This document shows positions 10,936 through 20,740 of a stretch of 64,000 nucleotides of DNA, in pieces; within the stretch, counting starts at the first letter, position 1; every line of letters begins with the position of its first letter. This stretch comes from Heterodera schachtii (lineage: Eukaryota > Nematoda > Chromadorea > Rhabditida > Heteroderidae): contig SIJG01000084.1 of the NCBI GenBank assembly GCA_023374025.1, positions 427,159 through 491,158 on the forward strand, in the 5' to 3' direction. Made by a program: the position numbers and the translations under genes. The notes under the pieces are model-generated. The model saw only the letters and a program-made list of their open reading frames with translations. It searched no databases and had not been told where the DNA came from.

Positions 10936-11560
10936 GGAAACTTTTTCAAAATTTCAATGCAATTTATTAACAGAACTTGTACAAAAATTGCAAATTTTTT
11001 GAAAAATAAAACTCAAAAAAGATTCCGAAAAATTCCGACTTTTTATGAAAAATTTCGGAAGTCGGAATTCCGACCCCAAAAATATTAAACAACGAAATTT
11101 ACATAAACAAAAAATAAACAATAAAATGTAAAATGTAAAATATTTTAGAATATTAAATGCATAAATTATTTGATATCAGATGAATCAATTTGTAAGAAAT
11201 ATTAGTAAAAAAACTATCAATAATAATTTATTACATTGTTTAAATGATAATGAGAAAATTTTATAAACTTTAAGCATTAAAATTACCTATTTTTGTTTTA
11301 TCTTTGCTGTTTGTTAGAAATTATTTGCACAAATTTAAAATATTTCCATAAATGAAAAAATTCATTATGGATCGGACAAAAAATAGAGAAAAGAAGTCGA
11401 TAAAAATGGATGGAAAATTAAAAATCCTTCAGATTTTTGTTTATAGAGAATGAATGAACGATTTTATATAGTTAATTGGTCATTTACAATAAATTTAAAA
11501 AAATTATATTTAAAAATCCCTTTTTTTTTTGTTTTTATTTAAAATGTATTTTTATTATTT
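10936..11560. other. AT-rich spacer
   Basis: No gene was recognised. The first 40 bases are the conserved tail of the hairpin-bearing repeat. Confidence 0.4.
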
Positions 11561-11655
11561 TTTATTTTTTCATTTGTTTGACTTCCTTTTTTGATCTCGT
11601 AAGAATACCTTTCATTCAATTTGTTGTTTTGTTTGTGGAAAGAAAGTGAGATTTA
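11561..11655 (+). repeat. Duplicated block shared with 23516-23612
   Basis: The two segments share CATTTGTTTGACTTCCTTTT followed by about 70 more near-identical bases ending in TGTGGAAAGAAAG. Order and spacing relative to the chemoreceptor copies show this is the upstream edge of the segmental duplication. Confidence 0.7.
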
Positions 11656-11808
11656 TTTGGAATCTTTTGTATTATTATGAACAAAAAAAGACATTTTACC
11701 GAAAAAATATCTGTTATTTGTCTAATTTGTGGGGAGTATTTAAAGACGACAAAAATTTGTAAAGGCACAATAAATCCTTTAAAAATCAAAAAGTATTACG
11801 ACATAATT

Positions 11809-12549
11809 ATGGCTTCTTCGTCAATTAAAATGTAATTTTTTTTTTGTCATTTTTGAGAAATTTAAAATTATTTTTAGAGTTTCACTGTTTTTGCTCGTCC
11901 TTTGCATTGGCATTGCTATTGAGCAGACCCAAGCTTATGTATATAAGCCTTTTAAATAAATTATTATTTTATTTTAATTTTATTTAAATATATTATTAAT
12001 AACGCACGGATTTTATTGCCAAAAATCCCAAAATATTTAGCTTAATTGCCAATAGTGACAAAAATAAAGGCAAAAATTGTTGTAAAAATTTAAATACCGC
12101 GTTTTTAATATAAAAAATAATAATAATTTAATTTTAGATGCTCTTTTTCAAAGAACTTTATTTGTCACAAAACTGGGAAAAATAATTCCAAAACATTAAA
12201 ATTGTTTTTAAAATAGTTATTTGTAATAAAAATAGTTAATGCAATTCTTTCCGGCCTAAAATGCGTTTTTTTCTCCAACATATAACCTAATAAATATAAT
12301 TAAAAATTAGAAAATCAATACCATAATTATATTATTGAATTATTTTTAATTTCTGTCTCTTAAGTGGTGGGGCGTCTACAACAATTACGCCTATCCCTCT
12401 ACGTGTGGTATGGCAAACGTCAAGCCGGGTTTGGCCATCCGCAAATGATGATGGAACTTTTGGCCGCGGAGGAAGCGAAAATGCCAACGACGGAGCGGCA
12501 CAAAATAATTATTGAGCGATTAATGAAAATATTAAGGAAAGAGAGATGA
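11809..12549 (+). CDS. Small secreted peptide / neuropeptide-like precursor, model incomplete
   Basis: Exon 1 (11809-11831, MASSSIKI) splices through GTAATT...TTTTTAG to exon 2 (11878-11938), giving a clean signal peptide: SLFLLVLCIGIAIEQTQA. If not spliced further, translation ends at 11959 after 34 residues. A GC-richer exon-like stretch at 12365-12549 follows a CTTAAG acceptor. In one frame it reads SLYVWYGKRQAGF and then an E/K-rich tail to a TGA at 12547; Gly-Lys-Arg is the classic amidation and dibasic cleavage site of neuropeptide precursors. Direct joining of exon 2 (phase 0) to it gives the other frame (WWGVYNNYAYPSTC), so an intermediate exon or a lost base must be invoked. The signal peptide is well supported; neuropeptide identity is tentative. 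Confidence 0.45.
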
Positions 12550-13194
12550 AAAGGGAAAACCTTATCAAATGATTTTAAAACGTGTGAATTGTAATCAGTG
12601 ATAAAAGCATTTTGCATAATAAACTCTATCACGCTTTGTTTTTTGGAATACAAAAGTTTAAATGCCAAATTGGTTTTTTTGGATTTTGTCTTCTCTGACT
12701 ATTAACAAAATAAAATTGAATTATTCAAGAATTTCACAAAACAAAAAATATTAAAACAAATTCAAATCAAATAAATAAAAATCATAAAATGAAAAAATTT
12801 GACATTTTGTAACGAATATTTTTTAGGGAATATGCCGAATTTCACACAGTGAATCCAAAATTCGTATTAAAAAAATTATGGAATTACTGAAGTTGAAATT
12901 GAAGGGCCAATATTTTATGCTTAATTGCCAATTAACGAAATTATTTTGAAATGACAATTAATTGGCACAGCGAATGAATGGCAAATAAATAAAATTCATA
13001 AAACGACGAAAATTTGAAGAAAATTTAGAGGAAATATTTATAAAACTGAAAAAGCTGTAACAGAAGAAGAATGGGAAGGAGACATGCCGAAATGAGACTA
13101 AGCACTTGCTATTGTGTGTTTTGTTCGGCGGATGGTAACACCAAAGTGCCAAAAAGAAGACATTAAATTGTTCTTTTGTTATTTCTTTTGGTGT
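12550..13194. other. AT-rich spacer
   Basis: No gene or delimitable repeat was recognised. Confidence 0.4.
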
Positions 13195-13197
13195 CTG

Positions 13198-13251
<54 letters not shown>

Positions 13252-13272
13252 GCTCTCTCTTTCTCTTTCTTC
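13195..13272 (+). repeat. (CT)n microsatellite
   Basis: A nearly pure CT/TCTC tract with single-base interruptions. It generates a spurious Arg/Glu-rich frame on the minus strand. Confidence 0.95.
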
Positions 13273-13301
13273 AGTCTTTAATCGCTGTCTCTGTCTTACC
13301 A

Positions 13302-13556
13302 TTAGGTCTCGGAAAAATATGGATAAAAATTGCGAAATAAGGCCATAAAATATGGACCAAAAATCACAAAATATGGACCTAAAATTGCGAAAATATGGAC
13401 ATAAATATGGGACATAATGCCAAAAATATGGACATAAATAGCGAAATATGGTAAATATGTATATATAAAGCCATCCTAGAAGCTTAAAACCAAGCTAAAA
13501 ACATGTTTTTCGTGGATTTCAAGCCTCCCACATTCCAGGAAAAATTTACATCCATT
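13302..13556 (+). mobile_element. Degenerate hAT-like MITE, TATGGACATAAA type
   Basis: It is built from TATGGACATAAA words and ends in the shared phrase ACATGTTTTTCGTG...TTTCAAGCCTCC, as at 5628-6139. The terminal TAGGG/CCCTA repeats are decayed, so the borders are approximate. Confidence 0.7.
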
Positions 13557-13575
13557 TATTCATTCATTATTATTA

Positions 13576-13905
13576 AGGATGGTATTTATAGTTGCCAAAA
13601 ACTGCCAAAATAGTTAGCTTTTAGTTTCTGAAAAACCCAAAATAGGTGCTAAAAATGGGAAAAGAGTTGGTAAAAACTTTCAAATTTTGGGGTGTAAAAT
13701 CGTAAAATTTTATCCAAAAAAGCACAAAAATTATGCCAAATCAATATTGAGATAAATAATTTTTAAAATCAAAAATTTGCCAAAAACAAATAAAAAAATT
13801 TTGGAGATGAAATTTTGAGAATTTTTCGTTTCTTAGGGGGTGCATTTTGAAAAATTTCGGGTCAATTCTAATGGGTGTATTTTTTGAAATTTTTTTATGT
13901 CGATT
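13576..13905 (+). mobile_element. hAT-like MITE fragment, AGGCACTAAAA type
   Basis: The left end AAGGATGGTATTTATAGTTG corresponds to the TAGGGATGATATTTATAGGC end of the complete element at 22342-22923, and the interior words agree. The right terminus is missing. Confidence 0.65.
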
Positions 13906-14029
13906 TATTTTCGATTGTATGCTGAAGGTTTGTTTGAGCTTTATATTATTTTCAATTTTTTCATTTATTTAAATATTCATTCAAGAAGATTCTATGGACA
14001 GTTTAATTGGAGTTACCATGTCTCTGATG

Positions 14030-14455
14030 AAATTTCAAATTGTTTTTGGAAAAAAAGACAGATGAATTAGGGGATATGTATGAGGAGATGGATTTGCGAA
14101 ATTAAAGAGAAAATTGGAGAAAAAGCCTCAAAAAATACAAGAAATAAATATTGCCGAACTCCGTAAATAATCATATTTTTTAGAATATTTTCTTAAAAAA
14201 TTTATTTTCAAGTTAAAATCATATATTTCGCTCTCATTTTAATTTTTGAATTTTTTAGCATAACGGAATCCCATTTTAATACATGATAAATTTTAATAAA
14301 AATTAAAAATTATTATATATATAATTTATGTTTTTATTTCATTTAGACGCATCAACAAAAACAGAAGTGCTAATTTTTGAAGTAATTTTCAGTCCATAAG
14401 AGCTATTCAAGCCGTAAAAATCGACAATCATAAGGAGGCTCCATTTTTTGCATAT
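14030..14455 (-). pseudogene. Third chemoreceptor fragment: 3' flank plus exon 5
   Basis: Bases about 14345-14450 match the final (TM7) exon of the complete receptor (CAGTCCATAAG...CGACAATCATAAGGAG on the + strand). Bases 14030-14340 match the 3' flank of the second copy (20455-20745). The exon is cut off at about 14450 and nothing upstream of it is present. Confidence 0.75.
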
Positions 14456-14479
14456 TTATTCAAAAACAACCAATTTTAT

Positions 14480-14710
14480 GTTCTTGATAAGCTAAGATAG
14501 ACAAAAGTTTCTCTATTATTCTGTTAAATTTCAAAAAATTTTATTGAGTTTCAAAAAAGTTAAGGACAAAATTATTGAGTCGAAATTTTTGAACTTTTTT
14601 GGTTACAACTTTTTATAAATTTTTGCAATTTATTAAATGCAAATTAAATTTAAAAATATTACTACCATTGATACTTTTGTAAGTTCGGCTCACCACGGTA
14701 TTTCTCAGTT
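14480..14710. repeat. Half of a fold-back element
   Basis: It shares the AAAAAAGTTA..GACAAAATT and GTTACAACTTTTT phrases with the right arm of the complete inverted-repeat element at 56632-57007, including a GATACTTTTGT segment just beyond. No matching second arm is present. Confidence 0.55.
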
Positions 14711-14883
14711 GATATTCCCCGAAAAATAATGAAAGAAAGCTTCCTTTTCAACAAAATTTTCATAATTTCCTTTCTCTTTTTCTACTGTCCATTTCTTATG
14801 AAGGGCAGAGGAATCCGTAATTACGGGGGTCCAAAAAGGCCGTAATTTCCCGTTTATGTGCAGCCAGCCCCCTGTTCACAATG

Positions 14884-15735
14884 GTTTAGCTCAAGGGCGT
14901 AGCCAGACCCTTGGCTTCGGGGGGGGGGGGGGGGGCTGAAGTCAAAAATTCGATTTTTAGGGGTGTATTTTTCGTTTTTCAGTCGATTTTTAGGGGTGTA
15001 TTTTTCGTTTTTCAGTCGATTTTTAGGGGGTGTGTTTTTCGTTTTTTGAAATCCCGAATTATGGGGGTGTATTTTATAAAATTTTTCGCCGTTTTTCGCT
15101 AAAAATTAATATTTTTTGCCATTTTGGTCCCCATTTTTCAAAAATATGGTAAAGTGGGGGTCCGGCGGTGCCGATAGGCGCCGCCGGGAAAATTTTTTGA
15201 ATGTTTCAATGCAATTTTGGGGTCCGGGTCGTTTTCGTACGGGCCGTTTTCGTACGAGCCCATGTTTTTGGCTATAACTTTTTTATTTGCCAACTAATTC
15301 CAACATTATTGGTATCATTCGATAGCCCTAAGTGTTCTCTATTAGTCTGTAAAATTTCAGAAAATTTTGTTAAGGTTCAAAAAAGTTATGGCCAGAAAAA
15401 TTTAAAAAACCAAATTTTCCAACTTTTTTAGCTCGAACTTTTTTTAAACTTGACGAAATTTTTTGGGATTTTGCAGGCTAATAGAGCATCTGAGGGGCTT
15501 TTGAATGATACTAACAGTGTTGGATTTGGTTGACAAAGAAAAAAGTTATAGTCCAAAAACATGTGTTCGTACGAAAACGGCCCGTACGAAAACGGCCTGG
15601 CCCGGCAATTTTGTTAAGAAAATTGCTTAAAATTTCAAAAAAATTTACTGAAAATGTTTACTTTTTGGGTTTCGGGGGGGGGGGGGGCTTTAGCCCCCTC
15701 AGCCCCCCCCCCCTGCCTACGCCCTTGGTTTAGCT
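14884..15735 (+). mobile_element. hAT-like element, CAAGGGCGTAG ends (complete, with nested insert)
   Basis: The element is 14892-15727. The left end is CAAGGGCGTAGCCAG, and the right end is its imperfect complement ending CTACGCCCTTG. A perfect 8-bp duplication GTTTAGCT flanks it at 14884-14891 and 15728-15735. Next to each terminus lie long G or C runs (14921-14934 and 15674-15711). The interior has tandem TCGATTTTTAGGGGTGTATT modules, one GC-rich hairpin module (15163-15186), and a second element nested at 15219-15604. No transposase is encoded. Confidence 0.9.
15211..15612 (+). mobile_element. Nested MITE with TTTTCGTACGG termini
   Basis: The element 15219-15604 is flanked by a perfect 8-bp duplication GCAATTTT (15211-15218, 15605-15612). 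Its arms contain two tandem copies of GTTTTCGTACG in each orientation and continue inward (ATGTTTTTGGCTATAACTTTT against its complement). Removing it restores the usual tail of the hairpin repeat. The interior has the GGTATCATTCGATAGC phrase seen in other fold-backs. Confidence 0.85.
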
Positions 15736-16111
15736 CATTGTCAGAAAGGAAGAGAAAGAGAAAGTGGGGAGAGAAAGAGGCAATATGCGTCTCTGCCCCT
15801 CCCCTCATAAAAAGTGGACAGTGGAAACAGAGAAAGGAAATTGTGAAAATAGTGGGTGGAAAAGAGACATTTAAATAAAAATGCTTTCATTTCTTTTTTC
15901 TTCTTGACATTGGTGAAAAACAACAACAATCGCTCGGTTCATTTGTGACGAGCACGGAGATTGAATTTTTGCCCTTATTTTAAAAAACCCAAAATCCAAT
16001 TTCTTTTCACCATTGATATCCATCCTTATCTTTGGTAATTTCAGTGCAGTTTCTGTTATGGCATCATTTAATTTTAAAATATTGCAGCAAAAATTGAAAA
16101 TTTTATGGGTG
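15736..16111. other. Spacer, purine-rich then AT-rich
   Basis: No gene was recognised. A short AGAGAAAG-rich tract is present at about 15748-15780. Confidence 0.4.
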
Positions 16112-16850
16112 AACTATAGTGAACGCCCCGTGAAAAAATGGGTCAAATGGTATACCATTCGATTCGTCTCAAGGAGCTAAGCACGAAAAAATAGGTCTCC
16201 AGTTGCGGAAATGCCAAAAAACCGGTTGTGAAAATTTCGCACTCTAACTTTTTTTAAACGATCAAATCCCGACAAATTTGGTACCATTTGAAAGCTCTTG
16301 ACGAGCTTAATCTAAAAATCAGGAAATGAAGTCGAACCGGTGCCATCTGAGCACTTGGACAACTGAGTCCCACTGAAAATGGACACTTCAGTACCGAAAA
16401 ATATCTTCCGGAGCCCGTAGTCTCGCCCCACCTACTGGCCGCCGTAGTCGAGTGTGCGGCGGTTTTTTAGCGCAATACTCGATATTCAAAGCTAAACGAT
16501 TTTCGTTCATTATATAAGAAAACGTTTTTATTTTTTTGGTACTGAATTGTCCATTTTAACTGGGACTCAGTTGTCCCAGTGCTTAGATAGCATTGGTTCG
16601 AATTTATACCTTGTTTTTTAGACTTAGCTCATCAAGAGCTTTCGAATGATACCAAATTTGTCCGAATTTGATCATTTTAACGGGTCAGGAGGCCCCTTTT
16701 TCACTCAATTTTTCGAGTTTTGAACCGGTTCAAAAACCGGTTTTTTGGCATTTCCGCAACTGGAGACCTATTTTTTCGTGCATAGCTCCTTGAGACGAAT
16801 CGATTGGTATACCATTTGACCCATTTTTTCACGGGGCGTTCACTATAGTT
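16112..16850. mobile_element. Long inverted-repeat element with GC-rich core (copy 1)
   Basis: The arms are about 290 bases each. They begin AACTATAGTGAACGCCCCGT and run inward with the mirrored phrases GGGTCAAATGGTATACC, CAAGGAGCTA and GGACAACTGAGTCCCA. The unpaired centre (about 16400-16530) includes CCGCCG...CGGCGG followed by six T. A second copy at 31977-32655 shares the right arm and this core almost base for base. No clear target duplication was found. Confidence 0.8.
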
Positions 16851-17027
16851 TATCCTTTTCATTTCTATCCGTGCCAAAAGTCTTGACAAATTTTTGATCA
16901 GTTTAGTGACATAAATGGGTTTTGTTAATTGAATTTTAAAATTTATGGTTAAAATATTTCACATCTTGAATAAATTTTGCTAATTTCTTTTCATACAAAA
17001 ATTTCCATTTAGGCAAATTATTTTTCA

Positions 17028-18793
17028 ATGGCACCGCCCGTCGAAAAAAAGAGAAAGTTTTCCTCCGCCGACCACCGACTCATTTCTTCTGCAGCAATTG
17101 GTGAACATGAACATCAATCGATGGGTTCACTTATGACATCATCAGGGAAAAGGCGAAGTCTTCGAGTGGCACAGAAAATGAACAAACGAATTTTGAGGAA
17201 AATGTGAGAATTTATCGAATTAAAATTAAAATTTTTAAATCACTCAATTATTTTTCTCGCATTTCAGTTGGATTTGTACGGATGTTTTGATGGACATTTT
17301 CCCATTTTTTGACCGTCCTCAACTTGGCCTCAAATTGGCACTTCTCTCTCCCCGTTTTGATGTTTTAATTGACAAACATTTCGATGGCAAAACAGAATTG
17401 ACAATTTGGAGAGAATTAACAATTCGCAAGGGCGCCGGACTGAAACCAAAACTATCTGTGCGGATTAATGGCAAATCTGTGCCATTTCCATTGCCCGACC
17501 GTCCTTTGCCCAACAAAATTCGCTTTAATTACCTTCGGATTGAGTAATTAAATAATTAATTAAAAGCAGTTAATTATAACTTTTTGGTACATTGATTATT
17601 CCGTCATCGCTTTTCTCCGCTCAAATAAACAAATTTTTGACAAAAGAGGCATCGGTTTTTATTTGTCCGTTGATTCACCCAACGTCAAGAGTGACTTGTT
17701 GATTTGGAATGCTATCCTCCGTCAAACTTTGCCCATTTTTGCGCCAAACATTCGCCGCTTGGACTTTTCTGATGGTCGTCTCGACGATTTGCTTCGGAAT
17801 ACTTCGCCGTCATTTATCGACGATTGGCTTCGTCATACTGACAATGAGCCGTCAATTCTCACCAATCTCGAACAATTGAATTCAATCAAATCCGATGATT
17901 TGTCACTTTGTGTAATTGGTCAGTTTGATGGACCCCGTTCAATTTGTGCTGCTGGCCGAGCGTTGTCCCAATGGTTGCACACGCCGAGAAAAGATGGCCA
18001 ACCGAAGCAATTGCGTTGTTGCAGTTTGATTATTCATTGCGAAAAGCAAAATTGGTCAACCAATTCAAGAAGGTCGCCACAATTTTCTTTTGACATTAAT
18101 TTTTTAATTTTAAAATTTAAATGCTTAAAATCACCAAAGGGGTCGATGCCTAATTTTATGAAAGTCATTAGGCCTTGTAAAGCGACGATTTTTGTTTTTG
18201 TTTGCTTTTTATTTCCATTTCCCATTGTTTTAGGCATTTCTCCGTGCCACCAATTCTTCTGTCAATTTCATTATTCATTTTGAACTGCTCGAACCAAAGC
18301 CAATTGAGCCATTTGAATTGGTGAACGAACAAACAAAGGAAAAGCTGACATTGAGCAAAGAATCAGAAAATAATTGGGTGATGAAACGATGCCAAATTGG
18401 GCAAATTGTTCAATGGAAGGACGAAAAGCTGAACAATGTCAGCATTATTTTGCATAATGCCAATTGCATTGGGTGAGTAAAGAGCAAAACAGAATTTGTG
18501 TAAAAATGAAAGAATTGAAAAAATGATTTTTTTTTAATATAAAAATACAATGATTATTGAACACCTTAAAAACCAAAATTTAAATATTAAAATTTATCTT
18601 TTTTTAAATTTTCGACTTTTTCTTCAATTCGGGAATAGTATTATTATTATTACCATTTTTTATTATTGAAATATGAGTTTCCTTCAATAAAAAATTAAAA
18701 AATTTTCAAGATAAAGTTGTTTGGCATTTATTTAGGCCATTGTCCCCACCAGCGGCGGAAAAGGGCGTCGAATTGTGCGGAAGTGAAATATAA
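17028..18793 (+). CDS. F-box-like family protein of plant-parasitic nematodes, frame disrupted
   Basis: Likely exons are 17028-17203, 17268-17544, about 17570/17588-18072, 18234-18472 and 18736-18793. Exon 1 encodes a basic N-terminus (EKKRKF, SGKRRSLR). Exon 2 opens with the F-box-like signature WICTDVLMDIFPFF..RPQLGLKLALLS, then PLPDRPLPNKIRF. Exon 3 has YIDYSVIAFL and SQWLHTPRKDG. Exon 4 has PFELVNE, KLTLSKE and WVMKRC, all landmarks of this expanded family. Such proteins probably recruit SKP1 ubiquitin ligases. The exon 2-3 join needs one extra G at the donor (GAGTAATT). In exon 3 one extra A in an AAAA run near 18048-18051 restores LVNQFKK into AFLRA. It is either a recent pseudogene or a functional gene with two base errors. 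Family call is firm. Confidence 0.75.
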
Positions 18794-19154
18794 TTGAGAA
18801 ATGATTGGCTTTTTGGGAGATTATTAAATGGACAAATTGATCTGCTGATCACTTTTGATACTCATTTTTGCTCGTTTATTTTGATGATTCTTTCCGACGA
18901 AAATATTTTATTTCGTTCATTTACATAAATGCACCAATTAAGGCTGAGCAAGAGATGGAATTATCGGTTCCGATGCATTTTTGAGTCCAATCAATTAGAA
19001 CCCCCAATTTTTATGTGCTATTGTTTAGTCAATTTTCATGTTTTTAGCAACTATTTTTAGGCTTTTAGTGCGCAAAAACGCCAAAATATCTAAGCTCCTC
19101 TCAACAATTTTTTCACCAAATACGGGAGTAAAATAGAATAGAACATACCAGGTG
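18794..19154. other. 3' flank and spacer
   Basis: The first 100 bases are shared in inverted orientation with 2837-2910 (F-box-like family 3' flank). No gene was recognised in the rest. Confidence 0.5.
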
Positions 19155-19329
19155 TTTTCGACAGTGATTGGTTTCGACAGTACTTTTAAATTAATTTCTA
19201 CATAGTTTATTGTACATACATACATATGTTGAATTAATAGTAATATACAACTTGCATAATAAAATTTCTAATTGAATCTCCTGCTGGACTGTTGTCAAAA
19301 ATACAGCAAATTTATTAGATAAGATTCTC

Positions 19330-19450
19330 GAATCGTGTGGGAAAATCTGCTAACTAATGCCGGATTTGAGTGCCAAGATGCAAATCTGCAGGCTCTTTAT
19401 CAAATTCGAAAATCGCAAACCCATCTGCAATGTATAAGAGCCTGTGCTTA
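19330..19450 (+). pseudogene. Exon-like fragment, copy 2 (WENLLTNAGFECQ)
   Basis: The frame from 19335 reads WENLLTNAGFECQDANLQAL, then YQIRKSQTHLQC. The first 20 residues align with the copy at 1036-1110. The sequence diverges after about 19440 into AT-rich repeat. The family was not recognised. Confidence 0.4.
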
Positions 19451-19492
19451 TCATTTTAATTTTCAAAATTTAACGAGATTGTACAATATAGA

Positions 19493-19645
19493 ACAGGGAT
19501 GGGCCAAATCGGAAAATAAAATGCGAAACGCGAAACGCGAAATTTGCGAAAGTGAAAAATGCGAAATGAAAATAAATGCGAAACGCGAAATTCCAAAAAA
19601 CGCGAAATTGCGAAACGCGAAACGCGAAAGCGAAATTTTTTCTAC
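19493..19645 (+). repeat. GCGAAA(C) short-period repeat after CAGGGATG
   Basis: CAGGGATGGGCCAAAT is followed by about twenty irregular copies of GCGAAAC/GCGAAAT. The inverse arrangement, a TTTCGC-rich tract ending in CATCCCTG, occurs at 42840-42955, suggesting two members of one hAT-like family with CAGGGATG termini. Confidence 0.6.
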
Positions 19646-19773
19646 CACTTTTTTAATAGTCAAAATCATAAGCAAAAATCATTTTATGTAAATTTTATTC
19701 CAAATTTTAAAAATCAATAAAAAGCTTTTTTGAGGCGCGCTTTTTCCACAAAATTTTTTGGGAAGAGGGGGCA

Positions 19774-20039
19774 GGCGGCGCCAGTAGGCGCCGCCGGGAA
19801 AATTTTTTTTGAAGATTTGAATAAAATTTGTTGACAGATTTTCACGAAAAAAGATCAAATTTTGCGATTTTTGTATCATTTTTCTAAGGAAAAATAAGAG
19901 TTTTGGTGCGCGGCGGTGCCGATAGGCGCCGCTGGGAACGGATTTTCACGAAAAATTTACAAAATTTTGCAATTTTGGTCCATTTTTCTAAGAAAAAATA
20001 GGAGTTTTGGGGGCGGGGCGGTGCCGATAGGCGCCGCCG
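19774..20039 (+). repeat. Three GC-rich hairpin modules in tandem arrangement
   Basis: Modules lie at 19774-19796 (perfectly paired GGCGGCGCC-AGTA-GGCGCCGCC), 19911-19934 and 20016-20039. Each is followed by GGAAAA-type sequence and separated by about 100 bases of related AT-rich tail (GATTTTCACGAAAAA). Confidence 0.8.
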
Positions 20040-20740
20040 GTGGGAAAAATTGGAAATTTTGATCATTTATAAACAAGTTCTCACTGAAAATTAGCCAATT
20101 TATAGGTAAAATTTTGAAAAATTTATTATAGAACATGTTTTAAAAACAAGCTTTACTGTCGAAATCAATCACTGTCGAAAAATAACAGCACCAAATAGAA
20201 TGGTTTGAATTAGATTTTTTTTTTTTTGGAAAATTAAATCATTTTATTGGAACTGTTATAAATGAGTCAAATTTCCGGCTTCATTTTTTTTGCAGCAAGT
20301 GCTTATCGGCACTGCCGCAATTTAAAATCAAAAATTTTTCAAAATTCGACTCAAAATAATTGGTTATTTTTGGCATGAACTCTGTCATGGAATACATAAA
20401 AAAATTTCTCATAAAAAGCATGAAATTGTCATTTTTTGTACAATTATGGGATATATATTAGGGTATGGATTTGCTAAATGGAGATGAATATAATTAAGAA
20501 ATTAAAGAGAAAATTGGAGAAAAGACATCAAAAAATGAAAAGAAACAAACATTGCCTAATCTGTAAATAATCATTTTTTTCAATATTTCTTAAAAAATTA
20601 TTATTTCAAAAAATGTTTTCAGTTAATCATACATTTCGTTCTCATTTTATTTTTTGAATTTTATAATATATACAATCCAAATTTATTATATAAATATATT
20701 TTAGTATAATTCAAAATTATTTATTTATTTCATTTCGACG

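Larger units (their letters stand above)
19155..20181. repeat. Segment bounded by 28-bp inverted repeats CGACAGTGATTGG
   Basis: TTTTCGACAGTGATTGGTTT and eight further bases at 19155-19182 recur in inverse at 20154-20181 with one mismatch. Between them lie the exon-like copy (19330-19450), a GCGAAA tandem patch and three GC-rich hairpin modules. The unit may be a composite transposon, but I see no clear flanking duplication. Confidence 0.55.

Noticed and set aside
12958..13302. Minus-strand frame rich in Arg and Glu
   Set aside because: It is the translation of the CT microsatellite and AT-rich flank.
14950..15020. TTAGGG words suggesting interstitial telomeric repeat
   Set aside because: They belong to the dispersed TTAGGGGTGTATTTTT module at wide spacing and never form a tandem TTAGGC/TTAGGG array.
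16439..16468. CCGCCG-loop-CGGCGG followed by T6, like a bacterial intrinsic terminator
   Set aside because: The DNA is nuclear and eukaryotic; it is the core of a repeated element. It is kept as an RNA question in the findings, not as a terminator.
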